Below, in pieces: positions 15,780 to 25,155 of a stretch of DNA of 25,351 nt. This DNA comes from Chloroflexota bacterium. GTDB lineage: Bacteria > Chloroflexota > Anaerolineae > B4-G1 > SLSP01. The notes below the pieces were generated by a model. It was not told the DNA's origin. It ran no database searches and was given only the letters and a program-made list of their open reading frames with translations. Made by a program: the position numbers and the translations under genes. Positions within the stretch are counted from its first letter, which is position 1. Each line of letters begins with the position of its first letter. The DNA lies in NCBI GenBank assembly GCA_022707725.1, contig JAKJAB010000006.1, forward strand, positions 1-25,351, read 5' to 3'.

Positions 15780-15870
15780 TAGACGGTAGACAGTAGACAG
15801 TAAACAGTAGACAGTAGACAGGGTTTGCTGCTGCAAGTCCCCCGTCTACCGTCTGCTGTCTGCCGTCTAC
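15779..15870 (+). repeat. GTAGACA-family heptad element with foldback (copy 2, largest)
   Basis: Six direct heptads (GTAGACG, GTAGACA, GTAGACA, GTAAACA, GTAGACA, GTAGACA; 15779-15820) start at the stop codon of the aldo/keto reductase. After a 22-base centre come four inverted heptads (CGTCTAC, CGTCTGC, TGTCTGC, CGTCTAC; 15843-15870). The two arms can pair over about 28 bases. The element ends 9 bases before the -35 box of the phosphofructokinase promoter. Confidence 0.88.
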
Positions 15871-15879
15871 CTGTATACA

Positions 15880-15908
15880 TTGACGAATTTCCAACCTTGC
15901 GTTATACT
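15880..15908 (+). promoter_or_regulatory. Predicted sigma-70-type promoter of the phosphofructokinase gene
   Basis: TTGACG (15880-15885), a 17-base spacer, and TATACT (15903-15908). Transcription would begin near 15915, giving a leader of about 48 bases before the ATG at 15963. This also argues against the earlier in-frame starts at 15825 and 15909. Confidence 0.75.
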
Positions 15909-15962
15909 ATGGCCTATTTAGAAGGCAGTTCGAAGGTGTTTTCTGAGGGGGGAGAGAATAGT

Positions 15963-17243
15963 ATGGTTAAGACAGTGAATAAAAAACTTGGCATTCTAGT
16001 CGGCGGTGGGCCAGCGCCGGGGTTGAATGGCGTAATCCACTCCGCCACCATCGAAGCGATCGTCAACGGCATAGAGGTTTTTGGCCTGTACGAAGGATTC
16101 AAATACCTTATGGAAGGCCGCATCGTCGGGAAACCATTGACCATCGCCGACGTGAGCCGCATCCATCGCGACGGTGGGTCGATTCTGCGCACTTCACGCG
16201 CCAATCCGACCAAATCGGAGAAAGACCTTGAAACATGCAGCCGCACATTGATCGACGCGGGCATCAACTGCCTGCTCGCCATCGGCGGCGACGATACCGC
16301 TTATTCCGCCTACCGCGTTGCGCGCTATGCAGACGAGCACATGAACGTCAGAATCCAGACGGTGCATGCACCCAAGACTATCGACAACGACTTACCGCTG
16401 CCGGAAGGCATCCCCACGTTTGGGTTCGAGACGGCGCGGGAATTGGGAACACGGCTGGTGATGAATCTGATGGAAGACGCGCTCACCAGCCAGCGCTGGT
16501 ATCTCGTCGTGGCGATGGGGCGCAAAGCTGGCCATCTGGCGCTAGGAATCGGCAAAAGCTCCGGCGCGACCGTCACGCTGATCCCTGAGGAATGGCAAGA
16601 TCGCGAGATTCGTCTGCAAGAAGTCGTAGACATTCTCGCTACGACGATCATCAAACGCCAGGCCCAGGATAAACCGCACGGTGTGGCCGTCGTCGCAGAA
16701 GGTGTGGTGGAGCAGATGTTCCCCGGCGATCTGGACGGGTTGGAGAACGTGGAGCTTGACGAGCACGGTCACATCCGCCTGTCAGAAGTGAATTTCTCGG
16801 ACATTCTCAAAGATCAGCTGCGCAAGGAACTCAAGGCCGTCGGCGTGAGCACCAGCATCGTCAACATCGATCAGGGTTACGAACTGCGCTGCGCCGACCC
16901 CATCGCCTACGACATCGACTATACGCGCAGTCTGGGCGAGGCTGCAGTCACTTTCCTGCTCGACGAGGGCAGTCACGCCACGATGACCATCCAGCAAGGA
17001 CAGATGGTGCCCATTCCCTTTGCGCAAATGATGGATCCCTCCACCGGGCGCACTGAAGTCCGCAAGGTCAACATCGACTCCTTCGTCTTCCGCTCGGCGT
17101 GCAAGTTTATGATCCGCCTCACGCCCGAGGATGCCGAAGATGAAATCCTCCTCGGAAAAATGGCAGCGCAGACGAATCTCTCGCTGGATCAATTCAAGGC
17201 CAAGTACGGCTACCTGATCGGCATCGCGCCGCGGCCGTTTTAG
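15963..17243 (+). CDS. pfkA: 6-phosphofructokinase, probably pyrophosphate-dependent type
   Basis: The 426-residue protein has the PFK fold: GGGPAPGLNGVIHSA near the N-terminus, IGGDDTAYSAYR (107-118), APKTIDNDLPLPEG (136-149) and VAMGRKAGHLALGIGKSSGA. It phosphorylates fructose 6-phosphate at C1, the committed step of glycolysis. Two residues separate ATP- from PPi-users in this family. ATP enzymes carry GGDGS and GTIDND, while here GGDD (D111) and PKTIDND (K138) match the PPi-type pair. A PPi donor and a reversible reaction are therefore predicted. The length exceeds the 320 residues of E. coli PfkA, as expected for PPi or long-type enzymes. The start is set by a GGGGGGAGAG ribosome binding site and the promoter position. 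An intrinsic terminator follows at 17270-17303. Confidence 0.92.
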   Translation: MVKTVNKKLGILVGGGPAPGLNGVIHSATIEAIVNGIEVFGLYEGFKYLMEGRIVGKPLTIADVSRIHRDGGSILRTSRANPTKSEKDLETCSRTLIDAGINCLLAIGGDDTAYSAYRVARYADEHMNVRIQTVHAPKTIDNDLPLPEGIPTFGFETARELGTRLVMNLMEDALTSQRWYLVVAMGRKAGHLALGIGKSSGATVTLIPEEWQDREIRLQEVVDILATTIIKRQAQDKPHGVAVVAEGVVEQMFPGDLDGLENVELDEHGHIRLSEVNFSDILKDQLRKELKAVGVSTSIVNIDQGYELRCADPIAYDIDYTRSLGEAAVTFLLDEGSHATMTIQQGQMVPIPFAQMMDPSTGRTEVRKVNIDSFVFRSACKFMIRLTPEDAEDEILLGKMAAQTNLSLDQFKAKYGYLIGIAPRPF

Positions 17244-17293
17244 GTAGACGGTAGACAGTAGACAGTAGACGGTAGACAGGGGGGCTTGTCTAC
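17244..17293 (+). repeat. GTAGACA-family heptad element (copy 3)
   Basis: Five direct heptads (GTAGACG, GTAGACA, GTAGACA, GTAGACG, GTAGACA; 17244-17278) begin immediately after the phosphofructokinase stop codon. One inverted heptad TGTCTAC follows (17287-17293). The last direct and the inverted unit form the stem of an intrinsic terminator. Confidence 0.88.
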
Positions 17294-17303
17294 CGTTTTT
17301 TTT
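17270..17303 (+). terminator. Intrinsic terminator of the phosphofructokinase gene, built from heptad units
   Basis: The stem CGGTAGACA (17270-17278) pairs perfectly with TGTCTACCG (17287-17295), with an 8-base G-rich loop and eight T residues (17296-17303). It separates the rightward phosphofructokinase gene from the convergent xylulokinase gene. Confidence 0.92.
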
Positions 17304-17356
17304 GTGGCTCTTCACTGCTTTGCTCGGTTCTAGTTCCGCGTTTGGTTTTCTACAGT

Positions 17357-18856
17357 TTACGCCCACAGAGCGTGATAGGTGGGACGCAGCGCGGGATAGA
17401 GCGCGGCAAAGGCATCGGCCAAAGATGCGTAATGTGCAGCATGCTCCGCGTTGGGTGTGACGACCGCATCGGCATACTGCACGGCCTGGGCGACAGCGTC
17501 AGTCACATCCGCGTAGACGCCGGCCCCCACCCCGGCCAAGAGCGCTGCCCCCACTGCCGCCGCCTCGACCGTCGTTGTCCGGCACAGCGGGCGGTCGAAC
17601 ATATCGGCTTGCAATTGCAACCACAGTGGGTGCTGCGTCGCGCCGCCCGACGCGATGATACGTTCCGGCATCACGCCGAGATCAAGCATCAACGCGAGGC
17701 CCTGGCGCATCCCAAAGACGACGCCCTCCATCACCGCTCGTGCCATGTGTGCCCGTCCGTGCCGCAACGTCAATCCAACGAAACTGCCCCGTGCGCGCGG
17801 GTCCATATACGGCGTACGCTCGCCGGCGAGGTACGGCAAGAAGAACAGCCCCTCCGCGCCGGGCGGGATGGCCGCTGCGGCGTCGGCGGTCTCCTGGTAC
17901 GTGAGACCTATCAGCACATTGTCGCGCAGCCATTTGAGCGAGAGACCCGCCGCCAGCATCGCCGATTCGAGATGCCACATCTCAGGTATGACATGACAAA
18001 AGCAGTGCAATCGTGCCTGGGGATCGTAAGCCGGGCGCACGATAGGCGCAAAGAGCTGCCCGCCGGTACCGATCGTGGACGAGAGCACACCCGGCGCGAT
18101 GACGCCGTGTCCCACCGCCTGCATCGTCTGATCGCTGCCGCCGTAGATGACGGGCGTGCCGGGGCGCAGTCCCGTCGCCGCCGCGATCTCCGGCAGTAGA
18201 CCACCCGCAATCGCCGCCGACGCCGCCACGGGCGGAAGCACGTGCCCGTCCAGGCCAAGCGCATTCAGCAATGGCGCACTCCAACAACGGTTGATCGTGT
18301 CGAAGAGCAACGTCGAGGAGGCGTCGCTCGGCTCCGCGCCGATCTCGCCGGTGAGCCGGTAACGGACGTAATCCTTCGGCAGCAGGAGATATGCGACAGC
18401 GGCAGCGACGTCCGGTTCGTGCTCGCGCAGCCAAAGCCACGTCGCCAGCATGAAGCCGGTTGCCAGCGGGTTGGCGGTCCACGCGACCAGACGCTCGCGC
18501 CCGATGCGCGCTTCGACCTCGGCCACCTGCGCCGCCGACCGCTGATCCGCCCAGATGATCGCCGGCCGCGGCGCGCGCCCGTGCGCATCGAGGCACACCG
18601 TCCCGTGCATCTGCCCGGAGAGGCCGATGGCCCGCACTTGCCCGGCGGGGATGTCCGCAGCAATCAACGCCCGGCGCATCGTATCCAGAGCAGCATTCAG
18701 CCACGTCTCCGGGTTTTGCTCAGCCCAGCCCGGGCGCGGCGTCTCTACGGCGTATTCTTGCGTCACCAGTCCCAGTATCGTCCCGTCTGGCCTGATGATA
18801 ACCGTTTTGGTGCTGGATGTACCGATGTCGATGCCTATGAAAGCTATGTCTGTCAT
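17357..18856 (-). CDS. xylB: Xylulokinase
   Basis: The 499-residue FGGY-family sugar kinase phosphorylates D-xylulose to xylulose 5-phosphate with ATP, feeding the pentose phosphate pathway. The phosphate-binding DIGTSSTKTVI is at 10-20, the substrate-contact GLSGQMHGTV at 78-87 (Met83-His84, typical of xylulokinases), IIWADQR at 100-106, and the catalytic aspartate D242 in YGGSDQTMQAVG. The C-terminal FGGY half includes LPYLAGERTPYMDPRARGSF and the ATP site ASGGATQHPLWLQLQADM. All key residues are intact. The ATG has an AGGAGG ribosome binding site. It stands alone on the minus strand, convergent with phosphofructokinase, and xylose isomerase is not in the window. A close FGGY relative with another ketose substrate is possible but less likely. 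Confidence 0.92.
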   Translation of the reverse strand: MTDIAFIGIDIGTSSTKTVIIRPDGTILGLVTQEYAVETPRPGWAEQNPETWLNAALDTMRRALIAADIPAGQVRAIGLSGQMHGTVCLDAHGRAPRPAIIWADQRSAAQVAEVEARIGRERLVAWTANPLATGFMLATWLWLREHEPDVAAAVAYLLLPKDYVRYRLTGEIGAEPSDASSTLLFDTINRCWSAPLLNALGLDGHVLPPVAASAAIAGGLLPEIAAATGLRPGTPVIYGGSDQTMQAVGHGVIAPGVLSSTIGTGGQLFAPIVRPAYDPQARLHCFCHVIPEMWHLESAMLAAGLSLKWLRDNVLIGLTYQETADAAAAIPPGAEGLFFLPYLAGERTPYMDPRARGSFVGLTLRHGRAHMARAVMEGVVFGMRQGLALMLDLGVMPERIIASGGATQHPLWLQLQADMFDRPLCRTTTVEAAAVGAALLAGVGAGVYADVTDAVAQAVQYADAVVTPNAEHAAHYASLADAFAALYPALRPTYHALWA

Positions 18857-18888
18857 TGGCGTGCCTCCTGAGAACAGCCATTGCTAAA

Positions 18889-18917
18889 CTATACCCTGTT
18901 TCTTGACATAGCGCAAT
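18889..18917 (-). promoter_or_regulatory. Predicted promoter of xylB
   Basis: On the minus strand, TTGCGC (18912-18917) is followed after 17 bases by TATAGT (18889-18894), about 32 bases before the xylB start. It overlaps the upstream region of the divergent gene at 19042, so the two promoters may interfere with each other. Confidence 0.5.
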
Positions 18918-18939
18918 GTCTGCCCATCGTGCTATAATA
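18904..18939 (+). promoter_or_regulatory. Predicted extended -10 promoter of the TPR/zinc-ribbon gene
   Basis: TGCTATAAT (18931-18939) is an extended -10 with a perfect core. A perfect TTGACA (18904-18909) lies 24 bases upstream of the core, too far for ordinary sigma-70 contact, so the extended -10 is the better explanation. The long spacer could instead indicate an activator-dependent promoter. Confidence 0.5.
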
Positions 18940-18971
18940 GCGGTAGCGAGAAGGAAAAAGTTGACACTCAC

Positions 18972-19019
18972 TGATTCGCTGATTCTTTCATTCGCTGATT
19001 CTTTGATTCGCTGATTCTT
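18972..19019 (+). repeat. Tandem octad repeat, units TGATTCGC / TGATTCTT
   Basis: Six consecutive 8-base units alternate between TGATTCGC-type and TGATTCTT, giving a 16-base super-period repeated three times with one base variant (TCATTCGC). It lies in the 5' leader between the promoter at 18931-18939 and the AGGAG ribosome binding site at 19031. Confidence 0.85.
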
Positions 19020-19041
19020 TCCATCATCGTAGGAGATCATG

Positions 19042-20367
19042 ATGCTCGGAGACGTTCGCAGCCAACTTGTACGAGGGATCGCGGCAGCCAAGGCCGGAGA
19101 CAAGGCTGAGGCCCGCCGCTACCTGGAACGTCTGCTGCTGGACTATGCGGCGACGCACGCCGAAAAGGCGCAGGCGCATATCTGGCTGGCCGAACTCACC
19201 GACGATCCCGCGGAAAAGCGCCCGCATCTCGAACAGGCGCTGGCCTGCGATCCAAACAACGCGATAGCGCGACGCGGGCTGGCTGTGCTCGAGGGCCGGC
19301 TCAAACCGGAAGATGTGATTAATCCGGATCGCCAACCTGCCGGAGAACAAGTTATCGGCGCTGCCGAGTCGGAAACGCAGCAGCCGGTCGAGGCCCGGCG
19401 CTTCGTCTGTCCGCAGTGCGGCGGTGTGATGGCGTTCGAACCCGGCGAAAAGGCAGTGCGCTGCACGTATTGCGGGCATCGTCAAACTGTGTTCTCCGCG
19501 CTCAAAGACGGTCTGCTGGTGGAGGAACATGACTTCGCCGTGGCGCTCGCTACCGCCAAAGGCCACGTGCTGCCTGCCGGGACGCACGTCTGCCGATGTG
19601 AGGGCTGTCAGGCCAGACTTGTGCTTACCAGGGAACTTTCGACGCACTGCCCCTATTGCGGCTCCTCCCATGTGATCGGAATCGAAACCCCGGAAATGGT
19701 GCAGCCGGAAGGCGTCATTCCCTTTGCCATTGACGCAGAACAGGCACAGAAGAGCTTTCGGCGCTGGTTGGATAAAAACGTCAAAGGCGATCGGATTCGC
19801 ACCACCCGCGTGCGCGGCCTCTATCTGCCCGCATGGACGTTCGATATCAGCAAGGAAGTGCGCTGGCGCGGCGTCGAGCCGGACAACAACAGGTATGGGC
19901 CTTCCCAAAAACGTATTCACGAAGGCAGTTACTTTATGCTCGAAGACGACATTCTCGTTCCGGCGACCCACACGCTACCCCAGGATTTGAGCGGCGTCTT
20001 CGATAAATTCTTGATCAAAGAAGCTGTCCCTTACGACAGCGCCTATCTCGCCAACTGGCCCACAGCGCTCTACGACATTTCGGTGTCCGATGCGTCGCTT
20101 CTGGCGCGGCAGATCGTCCTCAAGAAAGGCAAGAAAACCGCGCACATGCAGGCACTGGCCAGAGTTCCCAACATACAGGACTTCCAAATCGTCCCGACGG
20201 ATATCGCGGTCCTTTCTTACAAGCTGGTGGTGCTTCCCTTCTGGATCGCCAACTATCGGCACGAGGATAACGTGTACACTGTCGTCATCAATGGGCAGAC
20301 GGGTCAGGTAAGCGGACAAAAACCGACCGGCTTGCTCAAGAAGTTTTTCAACAGCATCTTTGAGTAA
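19042..20367 (+). CDS. TPR-like and tandem zinc-ribbon protein (YdjG-like), function unknown
   Basis: The 441-residue protein has a helical N-terminal region (about 1-85) resembling TPR repeats (AAKAGDKAEARRYLERLLLD, then AHIWLAELTDDPAEKRPHLE). Two zinc ribbons follow: FVCPQCGG...CTYCGH (C123, C126, C141, C144) and CEGC...CPYCGS (C186, C189, C203, C206). The C-terminal half (GVIPFAIDAEQAQKSFRRWL, then VRGLYLPAWTFDISKEVRWR) and its ending (VVLPFWIANYRHEDNVYTVV, INGQTGQVSGQKP) resemble the B. subtilis YdjG type of zinc-ribbon protein, often mislabelled as helicase-like. No catalytic motif is visible. ATG 19042 is preferred over the adjacent ATG 19039 because AGGAG is then 6 bases away. The GH2 gene follows 10 bases after its stop. 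Confidence 0.75.
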   Translation: MLGDVRSQLVRGIAAAKAGDKAEARRYLERLLLDYAATHAEKAQAHIWLAELTDDPAEKRPHLEQALACDPNNAIARRGLAVLEGRLKPEDVINPDRQPAGEQVIGAAESETQQPVEARRFVCPQCGGVMAFEPGEKAVRCTYCGHRQTVFSALKDGLLVEEHDFAVALATAKGHVLPAGTHVCRCEGCQARLVLTRELSTHCPYCGSSHVIGIETPEMVQPEGVIPFAIDAEQAQKSFRRWLDKNVKGDRIRTTRVRGLYLPAWTFDISKEVRWRGVEPDNNRYGPSQKRIHEGSYFMLEDDILVPATHTLPQDLSGVFDKFLIKEAVPYDSAYLANWPTALYDISVSDASLLARQIVLKKGKKTAHMQALARVPNIQDFQIVPTDIAVLSYKLVVLPFWIANYRHEDNVYTVVINGQTGQVSGQKPTGLLKKFFNSIFE

Positions 20368-20377
20368 AGGAGGACCT

Positions 20378-22120
20378 ATGCCAACAATCGCCATTCCGCG
20401 CCCAGAGTATCCACGCCCGCAGTTCCGCCGCGAACCGTGGATCAACCTCAACGGCCCGTGGACGTACACCTTCGACTTCGGCAAGTCGGGAGCGCAGCGC
20501 GGCTTCGCCAACAGCACCGGTTTCGATGGCGTGATCACGGTGCCGTTCTGCCCGGAAAGCCCGCTTTCGGGCGTGAATTACAAAGACTTTATCGAGATGA
20601 TGTGGTACCAACGCACGATCCGCATCCCCGCCGACTGGGCGGGCAAGCGCGTGTTCCTGCGCTTCGGCGCGGTGGATTACGAGAGTGAGGTCTTCATCGA
20701 CGGGCAATCCGTCGGACGGCATTGGGGCGGGACGGTCTCCTTTAGCTACGACATCACCGCCTACGTAAAGCCGGGCAGCGAGCACAATCTCGTCGTCTAC
20801 GTGCGCGATGACGTGCGCTCCGGCGAACAGCCCGGCGGCAAACAGTGCCCCGACTTCAAGTCACGCGACTGTCACTACACGCGCACGACCGGCATCTGGC
20901 AGACGGTGTGGATCGAAGGATTGTCCGATTTCGGATTGCGGGATTGTCAGATTGTGCCGGATGTGGACAATGCGCGGTTCGTCATCACGCCGCGTTTCTA
21001 CGCGCTCAAACCGGGGCTACGGTTCCGCGCGACGCTCAAGGAGGACGATACCGTCGTCAGCCAGGCGGAAAGCATCGCTGCCAACGGGATACCGCTGATC
21101 CTGCCGGTTGCCTCTGCAAAACTCTGGTCGCCCGCATCACCCTTCCTGTACGATCTGGTTTTCGAGGTACTGGACGGCGATATCGTGGTGGATATGGTGC
21201 TGAGCTACGCCGGTCTGCGTAAAATCCACGTCGAAGGCAACCGCGTCTTCCTCAACAATGAGCCGCTCTATCTACGGCTCGTGCTTGATCAGGGCTTCTA
21301 CCCCGACGGCATCTGGACCGCGCCGGACGACGCAGCGCTCAAGCGCGACATCGAGCTGGCGCTGGCGGCGGGCTTCAACGGCGCGCGCCTGCATCAGAAG
21401 GTCTTCGAGGAGCGCTTCCACTATTGGGCGGACAAACTCGGCTATCTCACCTGGGGGGAATCGTCGAGTTGGGGCCTCGACGTGAAGGACGTGGTGAGCG
21501 CGCGCAACTTCCTGGCGGAATGGCGCGAGATCGTCACCCGCGACCGCAACCACCCCTCGATCATCGCCTGGACACCGTTCAACGAGACGCACGACACCGG
21601 CGACACGCGCCAGCACTATCGCCTGCACAGCGATGCCGCCAAGCTCACCCGCGACCTCGATCCTACCCGCCCGGTCAATGACGCGAGCGGTTACGTCCAC
21701 GTGGATACCGACCTGTGGACGGTCCACACCTACCAGCAAGACCCGGACATCCTGCGCGACCAGCTCAAACCGCACCCACAACACGGGCCGTTCCGCAACT
21801 ACCCCGACCGCGAGGTCGCCTACGCGGGTCAGCCCTACCTCGTGGACGAGTACGGCGGCATCAAGTGGATTCCCAGCGCCGAGCGAGTCTACGCCGAAAA
21901 CTCCTGGGGCTACGGCGACGCCCCGCAGACGCTTGAGGAGTTTTACACGCGACTGGAGGGGCTGACGGACGTGATTCTCGGCTTCGATCACATCGCCGGC
22001 TACTGCTATACCCAACTGACGGACGTAGAGCAAGAGCAAAACGGCGTCTACAATTACGACCGAACGGAAAAGTTCGATATGGCGCGCATCAGGCGCATCT
22101 TTGGGAAGGACAATCAGTAA
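20378..22120 (+). CDS. Glycoside hydrolase family 2 protein (beta-galactosidase/beta-glucuronidase-like)
   Basis: The 580-residue protein has the GH2 layout. It starts with a jelly-roll sugar-binding domain (YPRPQFRREPWINLNGPWTY, then DYESEVFIDGQSVGRHWGGT), then an immunoglobulin-like domain, then a TIM barrel. The acid/base residue is E403 in NHPSIIAWTPFNET and the nucleophile is E491 in YLVDEYGGI, so both catalytic glutamates are present. It hydrolyses a beta-linked sugar, but the exact sugar (galactose, glucuronate, mannose or other) is undecided. No signal peptide is seen, so it is probably cytoplasmic and acts on imported oligosaccharides. The ATG at 20378 has AAAGGAGG upstream and lies 10 bases after the zinc-ribbon gene, implying co-transcription. 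It is shorter than LacZ but normal for compact GH2 enzymes. Confidence 0.9.
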   Translation: MPTIAIPRPEYPRPQFRREPWINLNGPWTYTFDFGKSGAQRGFANSTGFDGVITVPFCPESPLSGVNYKDFIEMMWYQRTIRIPADWAGKRVFLRFGAVDYESEVFIDGQSVGRHWGGTVSFSYDITAYVKPGSEHNLVVYVRDDVRSGEQPGGKQCPDFKSRDCHYTRTTGIWQTVWIEGLSDFGLRDCQIVPDVDNARFVITPRFYALKPGLRFRATLKEDDTVVSQAESIAANGIPLILPVASAKLWSPASPFLYDLVFEVLDGDIVVDMVLSYAGLRKIHVEGNRVFLNNEPLYLRLVLDQGFYPDGIWTAPDDAALKRDIELALAAGFNGARLHQKVFEERFHYWADKLGYLTWGESSSWGLDVKDVVSARNFLAEWREIVTRDRNHPSIIAWTPFNETHDTGDTRQHYRLHSDAAKLTRDLDPTRPVNDASGYVHVDTDLWTVHTYQQDPDILRDQLKPHPQHGPFRNYPDREVAYAGQPYLVDEYGGIKWIPSAERVYAENSWGYGDAPQTLEEFYTRLEGLTDVILGFDHIAGYCYTQLTDVEQEQNGVYNYDRTEKFDMARIRRIFGKDNQ

Positions 22121-22184
22121 TCGGGGATTAGGAATCAGGGATCGGTGACTCGTTACTCATTGCCGATTACCAGTTACCAATCGC
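22118..22184 (+). repeat. Degenerate heptad element (GATTRGG/ATCGGTG-like units) with foldback
   Basis: Starting at the stop codon of the GH2 gene, the sequence can be cut into 7-base units: TAATCGG, GGATTAG, GAATCAG, GGATCGG, TGACTCG, TTACTCA, TTGCCGA, TTACCAG, TTACCAA. The second half (CCGATTACCAGTTACCAATC, 22163-22182) is roughly the reverse complement of the first half. It ends about 19 bases before the DinB-like start. Confidence 0.65.
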
Positions 22185-22202
22185 TAAAATAAAGAGAGAA
22201 CT

Positions 22203-22685
22203 ATGAGCGAGTATTTAGCAGTGATCATTGACGCAACAGAGAAAGAATACCACGGCGGATCGTTCAATGGCCCGTCGTTGCGAAAGATGCTCGACGGCCT
22301 GACGTTGGAGGAAGTCACATCCACCGCCACCTACGAGGGCTATTCCGTGTGGAGCATCGTACTGCACCTGATGTACTGGAAATATGAACTGGCAGCAATG
22401 CTGTCCGCGCCCGGCCTGCCGGACTATCCCTACCCCAAAGACAACTGGGGACCGCTGCCGGAAGACCCCACGCAGGTGGACTGGGAGGCAATGCTCGCTA
22501 TGATGGATCGCATCCATAATGCTTACGTGGCCGCGCTGCGTACCTTCCCGGCAGAAAAACTCAGTGAGAAAATGGCATTTGGCTGCACCTGGGCCGAAAC
22601 CATCGGCTGGATGACGACCCACGACACCTACCACATCGCCCAGATCCGCAACATGGGCCTCAAGCACTTCGACGAGAGGGGATGA
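22203..22685 (+). CDS. DinB/YfiT-fold protein
   Basis: The 160-residue protein fits the DinB four-helix bundle family (metal-dependent thiol S-transferase-like or damage-inducible proteins). H55 (WSIVLHLMYWKYEL) and the pair H140 and H144 (THDTYHIAQIRNMGL) form the usual three-histidine metal site, with helices between them. Substrate and role are unknown; relatives in other bacteria are bacillithiol or mycothiol transferases. The ATG follows AAAGAGAGAACT. It lies 82 bases after the GH2 gene, separated by a degenerate heptad element, and 62 bases before the kinase gene. Confidence 0.82.
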   Translation: MSEYLAVIIDATEKEYHGGSFNGPSLRKMLDGLTLEEVTSTATYEGYSVWSIVLHLMYWKYELAAMLSAPGLPDYPYPKDNWGPLPEDPTQVDWEAMLAMMDRIHNAYVAALRTFPAEKLSEKMAFGCTWAETIGWMTTHDTYHIAQIRNMGLKHFDERG

Positions 22686-22747
22686 ACCCACAAAGAATGG
22701 ATTAGCTTCATAGCACTGAGGGCGGATTTCGATCCGTAGGTGGAACT

Positions 22748-25126
<2,379 letters not shown>

Positions 25127-25155
25127 TGGATGTTGACCTGGGGAAGCTCTGAAAG

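Noticed and set aside
14673..15836. 387-residue minus-strand frame opposite the aldo/keto reductase
   Set aside because: The reductase has its full catalytic tetrad on the plus strand; the antisense frame runs into the repeat element and has no domain.
15779..17293. GTAGACA arrays considered as a CRISPR array
   Set aside because: The units are 7 bases, directly adjacent, with no spacers of uniform length and no cas genes nearby.
15779..17293. The two GTAGACA elements flanking the phosphofructokinase gene considered as ends of a mobile element
   Set aside because: The flanked gene is a housekeeping-type kinase with its own promoter and terminator, no transposase or target-site duplication is visible, and a third copy lies elsewhere at 9303.
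18904..18939. TTGACA/TATAAT considered as an ordinary sigma-70 promoter
   Set aside because: The spacer is 24 bases, well outside 16-18; it was kept only as an extended -10 site.
22723..22736. CGGAT-TTCG-ATCCG mini-hairpin before the kinase gene
   Set aside because: A 5-bp stem with a TTCG loop is possible, but there is no T-run or riboswitch-like conservation, so it is not called as a feature.
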